NCBI GenBank assembly: GCA_003254925.1
Contig: QANZ01045516.1
Span: 63,923 to 127,922 of the forward strand
Length of the DNA stretch: 64,000 nucleotides
DNA from: Chamaecrista fasciculata
Taxonomy: Eukaryota; Streptophyta; Magnoliopsida; Fabales; Fabaceae
Direction of reading: 5' to 3'
Program-made: the position numbers and the translations under genes
The notes under the pieces: generated by a model
Told to the model about the DNA's origin: nothing
Databases searched by the model: none
Seen by the model: the letters and a program-made list of their open reading frames with translations, nothing else
Shown: in pieces, positions 24,301 to 36,000 of the stretch
Numbering within the stretch: position 1 is the first letter of the stretch
Layout: every line of letters begins with the position of its first letter

Positions 24301-24702
24301 TCAACTTATTGAAGAATATTTTCTCCAAACTTCCTCCTTGCTTGCCGCAATTTGAGAAATGTTTCCCTTCAATGTAGGTGCTTCAAGAAGTGGTACGATC
24401 AAGCCATCGTGACATTTCTTTCCCACTCTATTAACTAAGTTATCGCAACACTCTTTAGTAAGAGTGACATTACGATAAACTATACTATTAAATGTGAGAT
24501 AACCACAATCTTTCGTAAACTTTGTTGCACATTTCATCAAATATTCGAAAGATTCTTGATGTTCTTCTCGTGGTAGGTTGGACGGTGAAGGGTCGCCAAA
24601 GCCCTCGCCATCATTAATTGATAATATTCTTGGTGTAACTTGCATAGCGCAACTAGCATAAAAAAATAGGGTGATCACAACTATGATTGTTGATTGTACC
24701 AT
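24301..24702 (-). CDS. Small secreted protein, prolamin-like (DD11/ECA1-like), five-cysteine variant
   Basis: 133 residues, open, same layout as the product of 15366-15767: signal peptide 1-19, linker, prolamin-like domain. Relative to that copy it has about ten substitutions, including M26I, S29I, Q45R, I56M, A110T, V115I, N122K, S127R and C129Y. The last removes the sixth conserved cysteine (the C-terminal WxKC). Family members normally pair six cysteines, so one cysteine would be left unpaired: either a function change or early decay. The promoter box (24794-24807) is intact and the poly-A run in the signal peptide is in frame with seven A. Functional status is uncertain. Confidence 0.78.
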   Translation of the reverse strand: MVQSTIIVVITLFFYASCAMQVTPRILSINDGEGFGDPSPSNLPREEHQESFEYLMKCATKFTKDCGYLTFNSIVYRNVTLTKECCDNLVNRVGKKCHDGLIVPLLEAPTLKGNISQIAASKEEVWRKYSSIS

Positions 24703-24793
24703 TGTTTCTTTAGTGTTACAATAGGATAGCGATGATTAGGGTCAGGTAAGGTAAGGTGTTTGGATTTGTTTGTGGGTACAAAAGAAGAGGTTT

Positions 24794-24807
24794 AGGCTTT
24801 TATATGG
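24794..24807 (-). promoter_or_regulatory. TATA box of the peptide gene at 24301-24702
   Basis: ATATAAAAGCC-type box on the minus strand at the same distance from the ATG as in the other copies. Confidence 0.5.
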
Positions 24808-25153
24808 TTCGTGAAATGGAAAAACCAATGCTTCTAATAACTTACAATATCTGATGTTTTTCTAACTTTTCTTTGTGTGTAACATTAAAGTTTGAAACAT
24901 TTGGCTCCTTCACAAAGATGGTGGTTTAGATTCCTATGTGTAGTTTATCTAGCATTAAAGATATGTTGTTATTAAATCGAATCTTTAAACTCATCATTGC
25001 GTGGTTCTGAAAAATCATCACAATAAAGGTTTTTATTGATAACATGGAATTCCCAAAATGAAGTTCTATTTGGTAGAGACATTAATGTTATCAAAAGCAC
25101 TTCTAACATTTTTAATTTGTTACTTTTTTCAATTTTTCTCTTCAAAAATTAAA

Positions 25154-25380
25154 GGCAAAAGTACATATTTCGTCCCCAATCTTTAAATCAACTTTCAATT
25201 TTGTCCCTAATAATTTTTTGCCATCAATTTCTTAATATTTCATTTAATTGTTTCCTAAAGTAAGAACAATGGATAAGTCAATTAAAAAAAATAATTGGGA
25301 ACAAAATTGACAACAAAAAATATTGGGGACATAATTGAAAGTTGATATATAATTTGTAAGACGAAAAGAATGGTTTTGCC
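25154..25380. mobile_element. Small TIR element, internally deleted copy at the end of unit 4
   Basis: Both terminal arms are present, but the middle is shorter by about 150 bp than in the other copies. Confidence 0.6.
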
Positions 25381-25489
25381 TTAAATTAAAACTTCGACAG
25401 CTTTTTATTTTATACCAACCAAAATCATAAGAATTTGGTATTTTGTGATAAGCGATCAATTGCAAAATGACCTAAAAAGTATCCTAAAT

Positions 25490-26558
25490 TGTAAGGTCCT
25501 AGGAAGTTAGAGTAGAGTTTTTGGGGAGATTAGAGTAGTATTAGAGGTCTTTAGCAATTCTAGATAGAGTTTAGGCTAGTTATAAGCCGGTATTAGAAAT
25601 TGTTTAGAATTTTTAGAAATTAGTAAACCTAATAATTTAGAATTATAATTTGTATATTCGGAATCCTCGTATTTTATTAGGCTTGTGGTAAAAATTTGGG
25701 AGCGAAAGGAGTTTAAAATTTGATCGGAGATTTTCTTTTGGCTTGACAAATGACACCTTTGAGTAAGAACTGAGATATGTTAGAGGTGGAGTTTTTAAAA
25801 ACAAATTGCATAGTTAAAATATACTCGTTGAAACGCATCCATCAGAAAAACTTTTGTTAAAAAATTCCATTTCTAAAATTTTTAGTTTCCGGATCATTTT
25901 GAAGTTGTTAAAAATGATTTGGGGCATTTCTATAAATAACAAATTTTGAGATCCTCAATCTGAATTTAATCTTATTCCCCAGCCTCTAGAAATTTTCAGA
26001 TTTTTCTAACCCAACTTCAAAACTCAATCGACCCTTTTCCCCCCTACACACACACTCTCTTCGTCTCTCACCTTCTCTCCACTATTGCCACTCCCTTGCA
26101 CCACCATCGTCTAGGCCATCGATCACCAACCGCCGGCGACCTTGCTGCACCGCCGGTGACGCCGGTTGTGACCCTCCCACCATCCTTCCTTCCTTCCTTT
26201 CTTGGTTTCTCCTACATTTGGTAAGTTTCACCCTTCCATTCCATTTTGTTGCTCTCTTTCAAAACTGTGAATTTTACTGCTATACAACTGAAATTGCTGC
26301 TGTTTAGTGATGCATTTGTTCCTCTAGATCATGCTTTTATTGATGAAAATCCATGCTTCTATTGTTCTTGCTGGATTTCCCCATTTCCTCCACTTTGCTT
26401 TCATTTTCGGCCACAATATAGGCATGTCCGAAAAACATCAATTTCTTCACTGTTTCTTGATTTTCTTGGTTAGAATGAGTCCTTTAATGATAACATATCA
26501 TGTTGGGTACCTCTAAAAGCTATTAAAACTCCAAAATCTTGAGTGCAGGGACTGTTTT
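25490..26558 (+). mobile_element. Tekay-type LTR fragment, plus orientation
   Basis: Begins TGTAAGGTCCTAGGAAG after array sequence and follows the 5' portion of the Tekay LTR (compare the complement of 14805-13740) to about 26558, where similarity stops. Only the first third of the LTR is present, and no matching target duplication can be found at its right side. Confidence 0.75.
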
Positions 26559-27744
26559 TCTTTTTATAATAGGATCAAAACGTAAGTAACAAAAATAAAT
26601 TAAGATTTTAAGTGAATTTGCTCAAAAACACAACTTCACTTAAAATCTTAGTTTTTGGACAAATTCACTTAAAATCTGAATTTTGGGAAGAGAGAGAAAG
26701 AGAGAGAAGAGAGAGAGAGTAGTTGTGTTTTAAAAAATATTTTGTTCATAAAATACCCGTAATCTTTTTTTTTGTCAATTGTATCCCTAATATTTTATTT
26801 TTTTGTCAATTATACCCTCAATTTAGGAGTACAATTGACTCGAATGTGAAACATTAAATGTATAATTACTCCAAAAAAAAAATTTAAGAGTACAACTGAA
26901 ATTGAACTCATACTTTAAAATACCAAAAAATACTATATAAATCCAAGTTTAAACTCTCTCACACACACAAAATAAGAAGCTAAGAACGTAACTTTCCTGT
27001 GTTTATAGGTTTGAACTCATGCCTCTAGGAGCAAAAGAAAAGCACTATTAGTTACTAGTTAGTACTTATATCATATGTATAAAATATATATGTATATTAC
27101 TTTATACATATGAATAATTTATACATATATACTATTATATCAAAATTGGAGGGAGAGATCTCCTCACTCCCTTTAATTTTCAAATAAAGTAATAGACACA
27201 ATTCTTATATTTTTAACTTTAATTATTCAGTACTTCTGAATGACTTCACTCATCTAAAAGTTTAGGATCTGTCTGTCAGCATACTCAACTCAAAGTTCTA
27301 AATTACATTTTAACATTTACAAAATAAACTTCTAATATAGTTTCTTATTTTTGAATGACATATCGAACAGAATTTAAGGATTAAAGATAAAGGTACCTAC
27401 TAAGTCACCAATGAGAAAAACATAAAAAATATTGTAAAGATTTAGTAATTTCAATTCAATTTCTTCAATTTGACATGCTATTCTTCGTATGTCTTCTAGG
27501 ATTACTGCTGTGTTGCCAGGTTCCTTATAGGATGCTCCAAGTTCTTGTCCCACCACTTATAAAGGTGAAATTATAAGGAGTGTCATATCTGAGAAATAAA
27601 TTTGACGATAACGATAACAATCTTTAAAGCATTAAATTGTTGTTATCTATAAAACCATCACATGCATAGCATCATGACCATAAAGGCATTAAAATTGTCA
27701 TACTATGTGTGGCAGAAAGGAAAACTACATACACATTATCTCAG
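26559..27744. other. AT-rich intergenic DNA with a hairpin, no supported gene
   Basis: A perfect 18-bp inverted repeat (AGATTTTAAGTGAATTTG near 26603 and its complement near 26661) forms a hairpin arm pair with a related third copy in the loop. A purine (AG) stretch follows at 26690-26722. A 60-codon minus-strand frame at 27374-27556 has no recognisable domain. I see nothing else. Confidence 0.5.
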
Positions 27745-28850
27745 CTACGACAAAGTACTTTTCAACCAAAGTAGACTATTGGTATGAAGACCAATACCAA
27801 ATGAACCTTCCTCCACAACATCAATCTTTTTGAGTCGTCCTATCTTCATATTGTAAGTGAAAAGTTTTGTCAAGAACAGTACAAGTACATCTTGAATAAT
27901 CAGTTCCTGATTTATCCACATCTTGAAAACCACAGATTGACATTAATACCATCAGTTAGATAATCAAAACTTCTCATTTGGTGATACAAAGTCCATCTTC
28001 CCAACTCGCTATCAAATGTGTGTATTTGAAATCCTTGTGTGCCCATATTAATAACGGAAACAAGACAATTCCCCATCTTCAAGTAGTTTGGATATACTGT
28101 AGTATTTCCTTGTGGAATAGTTGGAAACTGTCGAAATGTTTCAACATCAACATCCATCAAAATCACCTTTTGCTCTGTAATCAAGTACAAGTCATTCCCT
28201 CCAATGTAAATTGGAGGGCACCTAAACTCAAGGACACCTAATTCCTGAGTGATTTTCCTCCAATAATCATCTTTCCCTAGTCTTGGAACATAAAAATCTC
28301 TACAACTTCCATAAGGGCTATCTGAATGAACAAAAGCAAACAATTTGAATTCCCCAGTGCGAGGAACACGTACTAAAGCACAACATCCGAGCATCGGCTC
28401 GTTATTGTGTAAAGGAGCAAGTTTGATAGCTTTCATGGTAATAGGGTTTGCAACAAGAAGAGCGCCATAAGGCCTTTCGGAAAGCAACATTATGCCACAA
28501 CAACTATCGATAAATAGTCAGGAAAATGAAGACTGAAACGAGTGACTTCAAACTCCCCACCGTCATTAATCTCCAAGAATTTGCCGTCACGAGGAGGCAT
28601 AAAGCTTTGAAGGAAAATACCAGGTTTTGCATGGAGGGGTTGTTTCTCAGCAAAATGAGACTTGCTGATCATATCAGCCCAAGATTTGCAAGTATAACTG
28701 GCACTGCTCAAAAGGAAATTAAAAGGTAGCCTCGTTAGGATATTAAACATGCCGTCTTCAGAGAGGCATGTCTTTTGGCTCTTGTTTTGAGACTCAAGCA
28801 ACTACTGCTGCTGCCGTTATTTCTTCCACATCTTTCTTCTCTCCATCCAT
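27745..28850 (-). pseudogene. F-box protein gene, frameshifted
   Basis: The ATG at 28850 aligns with the start of the intact-looking paralogue at 63691. An F-box motif (NILTRLPFNFLL...YTCKSWADMISKSHFAE, about 28750-28640) is followed by LHAKPGIFLQS and an F-box-associated region (GALLVANPITMKAIKLAPL, about 28470-28400, then beta-propeller-like repeats to about 27745). The product would be a substrate-recognition subunit of SCF ubiquitin ligases. Compared with its paralogue, the segment just after the ATG has indels with an in-frame stop. The frame also changes near 28500 (the sequence SCCGIMLLSERPYG is split) and near 27930. With three separate disruptions it is probably a pseudogene; sequencing error is possible for any single one. 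Confidence 0.7.
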
Positions 28851-29860
28851 AGTACGTTGTTTAAACAACTGTATATAGTTAAAACAAAAAACAATTACCT
28901 AAACAGAATACTGAATAATTGATTAGAAAAATCAGTTTTCTTTAATTTACACTAAATTAAAAATACATATCCACCATCAAAACAATTAATGTCATGTATG
29001 TATTACAACTGTTTATTTTGAAGTTGAATTTGGTAGTCGGTAGATGGCTTTTACCCTTTGGCAGCAAAGCTTCTGAAAATTAAAACAAAGCTATTACTGA
29101 TGTAAAATATAGATTTCAATAATGAGAGTGAAAAAGATGGAAAAACTCGAGGTATAAAATAAATCTTTAAAAACACAATTTAAGATATACAAACACAATT
29201 TTTTTTATATTCACCTTCTAGCAATGGCCTAATAATTCAAATATTGATATTATACATATAGCCTTCCAACAATCCAGAATAGAACCCATAATCACTTCAT
29301 CATTTTTTTTAAACAATTCATCATCACGTCACGTCATCATTGTTAATCCCGAATCCATGAATATAATCATGTCCAGCATACCAAAATTTGTTCAGCGTAT
29401 GAGGACAACAACCAAGATGTGAAGATGACTACAAAGAAAGACAATCAATTCATGTAAACAAGGAAAATTACCAAAATGAAGAGGTGTTAAGCATACTAGG
29501 AATTGTAAAATAACTAATTCACTATGGTATGAACCAAACCAACAGATACAAATCATTACATCAACACTCGAGAAAAAAAATAGACTACAGAATTTACACT
29601 ATACAGATACAGAGAAGATAAAGTCATGAACAAAACCAGGAGAAGCCAAAGTGAAGATTGCAGAACAATACTAAATAAAAATCAGATGGACAAATTGATG
29701 ATTGATGAATACAAAATAAAGCAGAAAAGAACGGACCACAATGACAATGTCCTATTTCCCAACTGAGAAGACCAGGATGATACATAATGGAGATGGAAGA
29801 GTGATATGAGCCAAAGCAGGGCAATATAACAAAAGAATGAAGAAAATCACAAGTGTAAGA
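28851..29860 (-). other. Upstream region of the F-box gene, duplicated at 62700-63690
   Basis: Non-coding, AT-rich. Read on the minus strand it is clearly homologous to the DNA upstream of the second F-box gene. Examples are the acceptor-like TATATACAGTTGTTT..AACAACGTA just before the ATG, the stretch TGATGTAAYGATTTGTATCT, and CTGCTTTGGCTCATATCA near 29820. The homology continues up to the insertion point of the copia element at 29861. The acceptor-like sequence suggests an intron in the 5' untranslated region. Confidence 0.6.
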
Positions 29861-31534
29861 TGTTGGAGATTGTGCCCTAGGGCCAATCATTTTATGTGAA
29901 ATGTTATGAACATTTGGATTAATTTATAGAGATAAATTAATGGTTAACATATTATTAGCATGTTTACTATGATAGCGTCCATGATTAATTATGAGATAAT
30001 TAATCTAAATTTTTCCCTGGTCGATTGTTTTCGTGGGAACGAAAATGAACTAAGACCAGCATGACCTCAGTGCATAGAGATGCATGCACTAGATGCTGGG
30101 ACGAGAGTCATGGTGCAATTACGTAAGGGATTACGAGTTGCTGGACTGACCCAGAGAGTCCTGCACGGGTTTAGTCATCAGCTTGCCTCTCCTGTACGCT
30201 TGTCGCGATGCCTTAGACCTGAGGTCATCATTATTCCAGCGTTGCAGTTGTCAGACTTTGGCTTAGTCTAACGTTGCCCGTAACAGGGTAGCCATAAGGG
30301 CTAAGTACGGGTTTGGTTGATTGTCGTGCTGAGGAATGTGGATTGGCCAAGATGGGATTTTGTCCCTCATTAGATGAGAGATATCTAACTGGCGCCCTCG
30401 ATGAGTCTGTCCAAGGAAAGGAGTGGCCACTCAGGAAATTGGGACTTACTCAGGAAATCGAGAAAGTTGTGGTTTGGATTATGGATGACTTTCCTGTACC
30501 TAATCCATGACCAAGATATCGTAGGACAATAGGGTCTCTGACAAGGTGGTACTAAGGTTAAGTCGGTTTTGGTAAAAACGATAACTCACGTGTTTTGGGT
30601 AGTNNNNNNNNNNNNNNNNNNNNNNNNNNNNNNNNNNNNNNNNNNNNNNNNNNNNNNNNNNAAAAGATTTGATGGAGATATCAAAAGATTTGATTCAAAT
30701 AGATTTGGTGAGATCTCCTCTCAGTATCTTTGGAGAATCATGAATTCCTAAGAGTTAGGAAGGTTTTTGATTTATAAAATTCCAAGATAAAATTGAGGGA
30801 GATAGGCGCATAGCTCTGTGGGTCCCATGGGAAGATTTGATCTTCCATTTGATTCTCAGAGATTGCATTTTGAATTTAAATTGAAATATTAAGGTAATAT
30901 TTTAATTGTAAATTCAAGTCCTAAAATAATTATATTATCAGAATATCATGATTTTAGGAATATTAAATCACCAAAAATTATAATTATATAAAGGGAGCAA
31001 GTCGACTTGCCCCCTAAGCAAGTCTAACCCTAGCTTTTGATTTTCTTCCTCCTTGTAGAGAGAGAGAGAAAATCGCACCTTTGCACCCATAGAGAGAGAA
31101 AGTCGATTTTGCTAAAAGTTAGTGAGAATCAACTTGGCTCAAAAACTAGGGTTTGTGAGAGAAGAAAAGGCAAGAAGGAGTTCTTGTGGGGGGTTTCTTC
31201 TGTGCGCCACTTTTGCTGTTGGATTCAAGAAGGAGTTCCTGAATTCAAGCATTGTAGATTGGTCCCTGGTTCTTTTGGAGAAAAGAACGGAAGGCTAGCA
31301 CCTTGGTGTCTGAGAAACTGTTCGTGTGGATCACCGGCAGAGGGAGAACGCTGAGAGTGGACTCCTTGGACACGCCTTGTACAACCAGCTGATTGAAACT
31401 TGTGAGGTATACCACTATCTAAAAGTTTTAAATTCTGCTAGCGGATCCGTTCGGGAATTCTAGGGCCTAGGCGCTTTTATTTTTAATTTTAATTTTTCTG
31501 CTTCCGCTGCGTTTGGCGCCTAGGATTCCCAACA
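29861..31534 (+). repeat. 5' LTR of the copia element
   Basis: TGTTGGAGATTGTGCCCTAG ... GATTCCCAACA. It contains a 58-N gap (30604-30661) and a GA-rich stretch near 31055-31100, probably within the transcribed leader. The same LTR type recurs five more times in the window. Confidence 0.93.
30604..30661. other. Assembly gap (N)
   Basis: 58 N in the 5' LTR. The matching part of the 3' LTR (about 37855-38305) is longer, so about 450 bp of real sequence are missing here. Confidence 0.97.
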
Positions 31535-31535
31535 G

Positions 31536-31547
31536 TGGTATTAGAGC
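31536..31547 (+). other. Primer-binding site (initiator Met-tRNA) of the copia element
   Basis: TGGTATTAGAGC, one base different from the usual TGGTATCAGAGC, two bases after the 5' LTR. Confidence 0.8.
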
Positions 31548-32586
31548 CACGCTAGTTCTAGGATTTAAAACTGTTTATGTGTACATATGATGTATGATAT
31601 GTGTGTTTACTGCTTTCAATCACTGTTTTTGGTTTTACAAAGAAATCCACCGAACGTCTTTCTTAAAAATTCAATCTACAGAAAAAGGTGCAAATTATAT
31701 GTATATGATACATATGGAATGGATTGGATCGATTAAAAAAATTTTCTTGAAGTTTTAGGCCAAAATCGAAAATCCTGTATAATTATAATTAAAAGTGTTT
31801 TAATTATAATATTATAGAGGTGGCTGAAAATTTATTAAAATTATGAATTTTAAAATTTTTGGGGGTCAATAATTTTAAATTCTTGAACGGAGATTCATGG
31901 TATTTATAATTATTGATAAAAGGCCTAATCTCAAGAAAAGGCATGTTAAAATTGCACAGACCCTAAATTGAACACAATCTTAAAAGGAGTTTTAATATAT
32001 GTGTTGTATGCCGTGTTTGACATAATTGTATGAATTGTTCATATTTGAATTGTGTGGTGTTGGATATGGCTGTAGGAGGTTTATTTCAGTAAATACGGCC
32101 TGCGTGTCGTCTCCCTCTACTCTTATGTAAAATTTACTTTCAGTTTATACCTCAATGTAACTGGGGTTTATTCACGTGTAATTTTATTTTTTTTTTTAGA
32201 AAAGTTCTCTCATTGGCTTGGGAGAATTCTAGGGTAGATGGGCCATATCTAAACACGGTGTATGCTTTTACATTTAGTTGTATGTGATGCGCTAGATGTA
32301 TGTTTAGGGTGCGAAATTTTAACATGTTATTTATATATTGCGCTACAACCACGTATACGATACGAGCGTGCGATTTTGTATACGATACAAAATCCGGCAC
32401 ATGTTTATATGTATGAGATACATGGGGTAATAAACATGTGACATGACTCGTTTAATTTTAAAAGGAGCTTTAAAATTAAACTATAAATCGGAACCTTTTA
32501 ATTAAATATTAAACCCTTTTAGAAAATCTTAAGTATTTAATGCCATCGCTAAAACGCCCTATCAAAATCTTGTTCATCGTGGAGCA

Positions 32587-32968
32587 GTGATCACCCTCAG
32601 TGACACGTATCTGCCTTGACCATGAGGAGACACGGGTGAATGGGAGTTTCAACACGACGCCTGTTGAAATCCTGGTTCTTTAAATGCGGTGATCGCCCTC
32701 AGCGACACGTATTTAATTGGACCTTGATGATATGGGATTGGGCCTCGGCCTCGTTGTTTTGAACCTAGCCATTCACATGTTTTACCGTGTGACTTAATGG
32801 GGTTATCAAAACGATTTTGGACCTCAAGGCATTAGATGGGATAAACATGCCATAATAAGTATCATATGATGATACAGTCCCATGAGGATCTAAGAGTCAC
32901 ATAGAGATGTGATTGGTAAGGAGTTACCTACCTAAATAGCCAAAGAGTGCATGATCGCCCTCAGCGAC
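32587..32968 (+). repeat. Thrice-repeated motif in the copia leader
   Basis: GTGATCACCCTCAGTGACAC (32587), GTGATCGCCCTCAGCGACAC (32689) and ATGATCGCCCTCAGCGAC (32951) lie in the untranslated leader before gag. The second copia element carries the same three motifs, in the same order and with the same spacing, at 52073-52096, 51970-51993 and 51721-51738 on its minus strand. The function is unknown. Confidence 0.8.
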
Positions 32969-33093
32969 GGTAAACTTTGGTGAAATATGGGTCTTAGCCA
33001 CTAATAATAAATTTCACTGAGTTTTATAAAATGGTGGATATAATTTTATTTTTCCTGCTAATTAAAGCTTTTCATATCTAATTGTAGAATCAA

Positions 33094-36000
33094 ATGGCAA
33101 CGAACGTTCAAACACTATCACTGCGATCTGTCCTTGAGAAGGACAAGTTAACTGGGACTAACTTTCTCGACTGGTACCGAAATCTGAGAATAGTTCTCAC
33201 CCAGGAAAGAAAGCTCTATGTCCTAGAGAACCCCATCCCTGAACAGCCTGCTGCAAACGCTCCAAGAGCACAGAGAGATGCTTACGAGAAGCATCAAAGT
33301 GACTCTGTGGACGTTGCCTATCTTATGCTGGTTACCATGGTTCCTGAGATCCAAAAGAACTTAGAGAACATGGGGGCATACGAGATGATGACACATCTCT
33401 GGGAAATGTTCCAAGTACAGGCAAGGCAAGAGAGATTTGAGACAACAAAGGCTCTTTACTCTTGCAAGATGGCAGAAGGTGGATCTGTTAGTGCCCACGT
33501 CTTGAAGATGAAGGGGTACATAGATCACCTTGCTAGGCTGGGTTTTCCCATTGTGCCAGAGCTAGCGACGGATTTGATCCTCAATTCGCTACCTAGAAGT
33601 TATGACCAGTTCGTCTTAAACTTTAACATGAATGGCATGGAGAAGACCGTTTCTGAACTGCATGGGATGCTAAAGACTGCTGAGGCATCCATTAAGAAGG
33701 CGCCTAGCACTGTCTTACTAGTTCAGAACAAGGGAAAGGGTAAGGGCAAAGGAAAGAGGAAAGGAGACGCCGAGGTTGGTGGGACCAAGCCTGCGGCTAA
33801 GCCTAACCCGCCGCCTTCCAAGAAGGCAAAGCCCAATAAGGATACAGTCTGTTTCTTCTGCCAGAAGCCGGGACACTGGAAGAGAAACTGTAAGCTGTAC
33901 ATGGAAGATCTGAAGAAGAAGAAGAGCGAAGCCTCTACTTCAGGTATCTTTGTTATAGGCGTTCACTTGTCTACTCCTACCACTTGGGTATTGGATACTG
34001 CTTGTGGTTCTCACATATGTACTAATGTGCAGGGGTAGAGAAGAAGTAGAAAGCTGAGCAGAGGCGATGTGGACCTACGTGTGGGCAATGGAGCAAGGGT
34101 TGTTGCTGTTGCTGTAGGAACATACGAGCTAGTTTTGCCCACTGGGCTTGTTTTACTGTTAAACAATTGTTATTATGTACCATCTCTTAGTTCTAACATT
34201 ATATCGCTTTCTTATTTGCATAAGGAAGGATTTGTTTGCATGAATGGAAATGGTAGATGTTCAATTTATAAGAATGATGTGTTATATGCTTATGGAGATC
34301 TGCATGATAACCAGTATATCTTAAAATTGGAACAAAGACATAATAACGAAATCTATAACATTGATACGAAAAGGATTAAGGTTGGAGAATCTAATCCTAC
34401 ATACCTTTGGCATTGTCGTTTAGGCCATATAAACGAGAAACGCCTAGAGAAGCTCCATAAAGATGGACTTCTAAGCTCATTTGATTTTGAATCATATGAT
34501 GCTTGCGAATCTTGTCTACTTGGTAAGATGACAAAGGCGCCTTTCACTGGTCACAGTGAACGGGCATCTGACTTGTTGGGGATCATACATAGTGATGTAT
34601 GTGGACCCATGAGTATTCATGCTAGAGGAGGTTACTCCTACTTCATTACGTTTACTGACGACTTCAGTAGATATGGTTATGTCTACTTGATGAAGCATAA
34701 GTCAGAGTCTTTTGAAATGTTCAAAAGATTTCAAAATGAAGTTGAGAACCAGCTTCACAAGAAAATCAAGATCCTTCGATCTGATCGAGGAGGCGAGTAT
34801 TTGAGTCAAGAATTCACTGATCATCTTAGTAGTTGTGGGATAGTCTCACAACTTACTCCACCTGGAACACCACAATGGAATGGTGTGTCTGAGAGGAGGA
34901 ATCGAACTCTATTGGATATGGTTCGATCTATGATGAGTCAAACTGATCTTCCGCCTTCCTTTTGGGGATATGCTTTAGAAGCTGCCGCTTTCACACTTAA
35001 CCGTGTTCCGTCTAAGGCAGTTGAGAAGACACCATATGAGATATGGAAAGGGAGGAGTCCCGATTTGTCTTATCTCAAAGTTTGGGGATGTGAAGTTTAC
35101 GTTAAGCAACAAGCTAGCGATAAACAATATGCGAAATCCCTCAAGTGCTTGTTTATAGGGTACCCCAAGGAAACAAGGGGATACTATGTTTACTGCCCAG
35201 CTGACAACAAAGTGTTTGTAGTCAGAAGTGGATTCTTCTTGGAGAGGAACCTAGTTTCCAAAAGAAACAGTGGGAGTAAGGTGGATCTTGAAGAAGTTCA
35301 AAATCCACAAGGCACTTCAGAGGCACAGACGGAAACTGAAGAAGTACCACAAGACGTTGTGGAAACTCCTCCAGAAACACAAGGACCACGGAGGTCTGAT
35401 AGGACACGTTTTCAGCCAGAGAGATATTACGGATTTCTCGTGACTGAAAACAGGGATGTGTTGCTCATGGAGTGTGGTGAACCCACCACCTATCAAGAGG
35501 CCATCGTAGATCCCAACTTAGAGAAATGGGTTGAAGCCATGAAGGCTGAGATGCAATCTTTGTACGACAACAAGGTATGGACCTTGGTTGCTCCACCCGA
35601 AGGGGTAAAACCCGTAGGGTGCAAGTGGGCTTTCAAAGAGAAAACAGACATGGATGGCAATGTCAACGTCTTCAAGGCGAGGTTAGTTGCGAAGGGATTT
35701 ACGCAACGTCATGGTATAGACTATGACGAAACGTTTTCGCCTGTTGCAATGGCCAAGTCCATTAGGATCCTCCTTGCTATAGCCGCATATTATGACTATG
35801 AGATATGGCAAATGGATGTCAAAACAGCGTTCCTTAACGGAAGGCTGCCCGAGGATGTGTATATGATACAACCTGAGGGGTTTGTATGTCCTGAGGCACC
35901 AGACATGGTATGCAAGCTTCAGAGATCCATTTATGGATTGAAGCAAGCATCCAGGAGTTGGAATCACCGTTTTGACGAAGTAGTCAAAGAGTTTGGCTTC

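Larger units (their letters stand above)
8249..25489. repeat. Tandem array of ~2-kb units carrying small secreted-protein genes
   Basis: The same sequence order recurs four times and begins a fifth: right arm of a small inverted-repeat element, AT-rich spacer, 3' end of a minus-strand peptide gene, its promoter, left arm of the next small element. Unit boundaries (ends of the small element) fall at 8304, 10954, 16588, 21046 and 25380. After removing later insertions, the units are about 2.28, 1.99, 1.83 and 2.0 kb. The first is longer through an internal partial duplication and the third shorter through a deletion in its gene. The spacers are close to identical by eye, which points to unequal crossing over. 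A Tekay LTR cuts the fifth unit at 25490. Confidence 0.88.

Noticed and set aside
27374-27556. 60-codon minus-strand frame as an extra F-box exon
   Set aside because: No splice signals link it to the F-box gene and no recognisable motif is present.
30569-30751. 60-codon frame across the gap at 30604-30661
   Set aside because: A third of it is N and the rest is LTR sequence.
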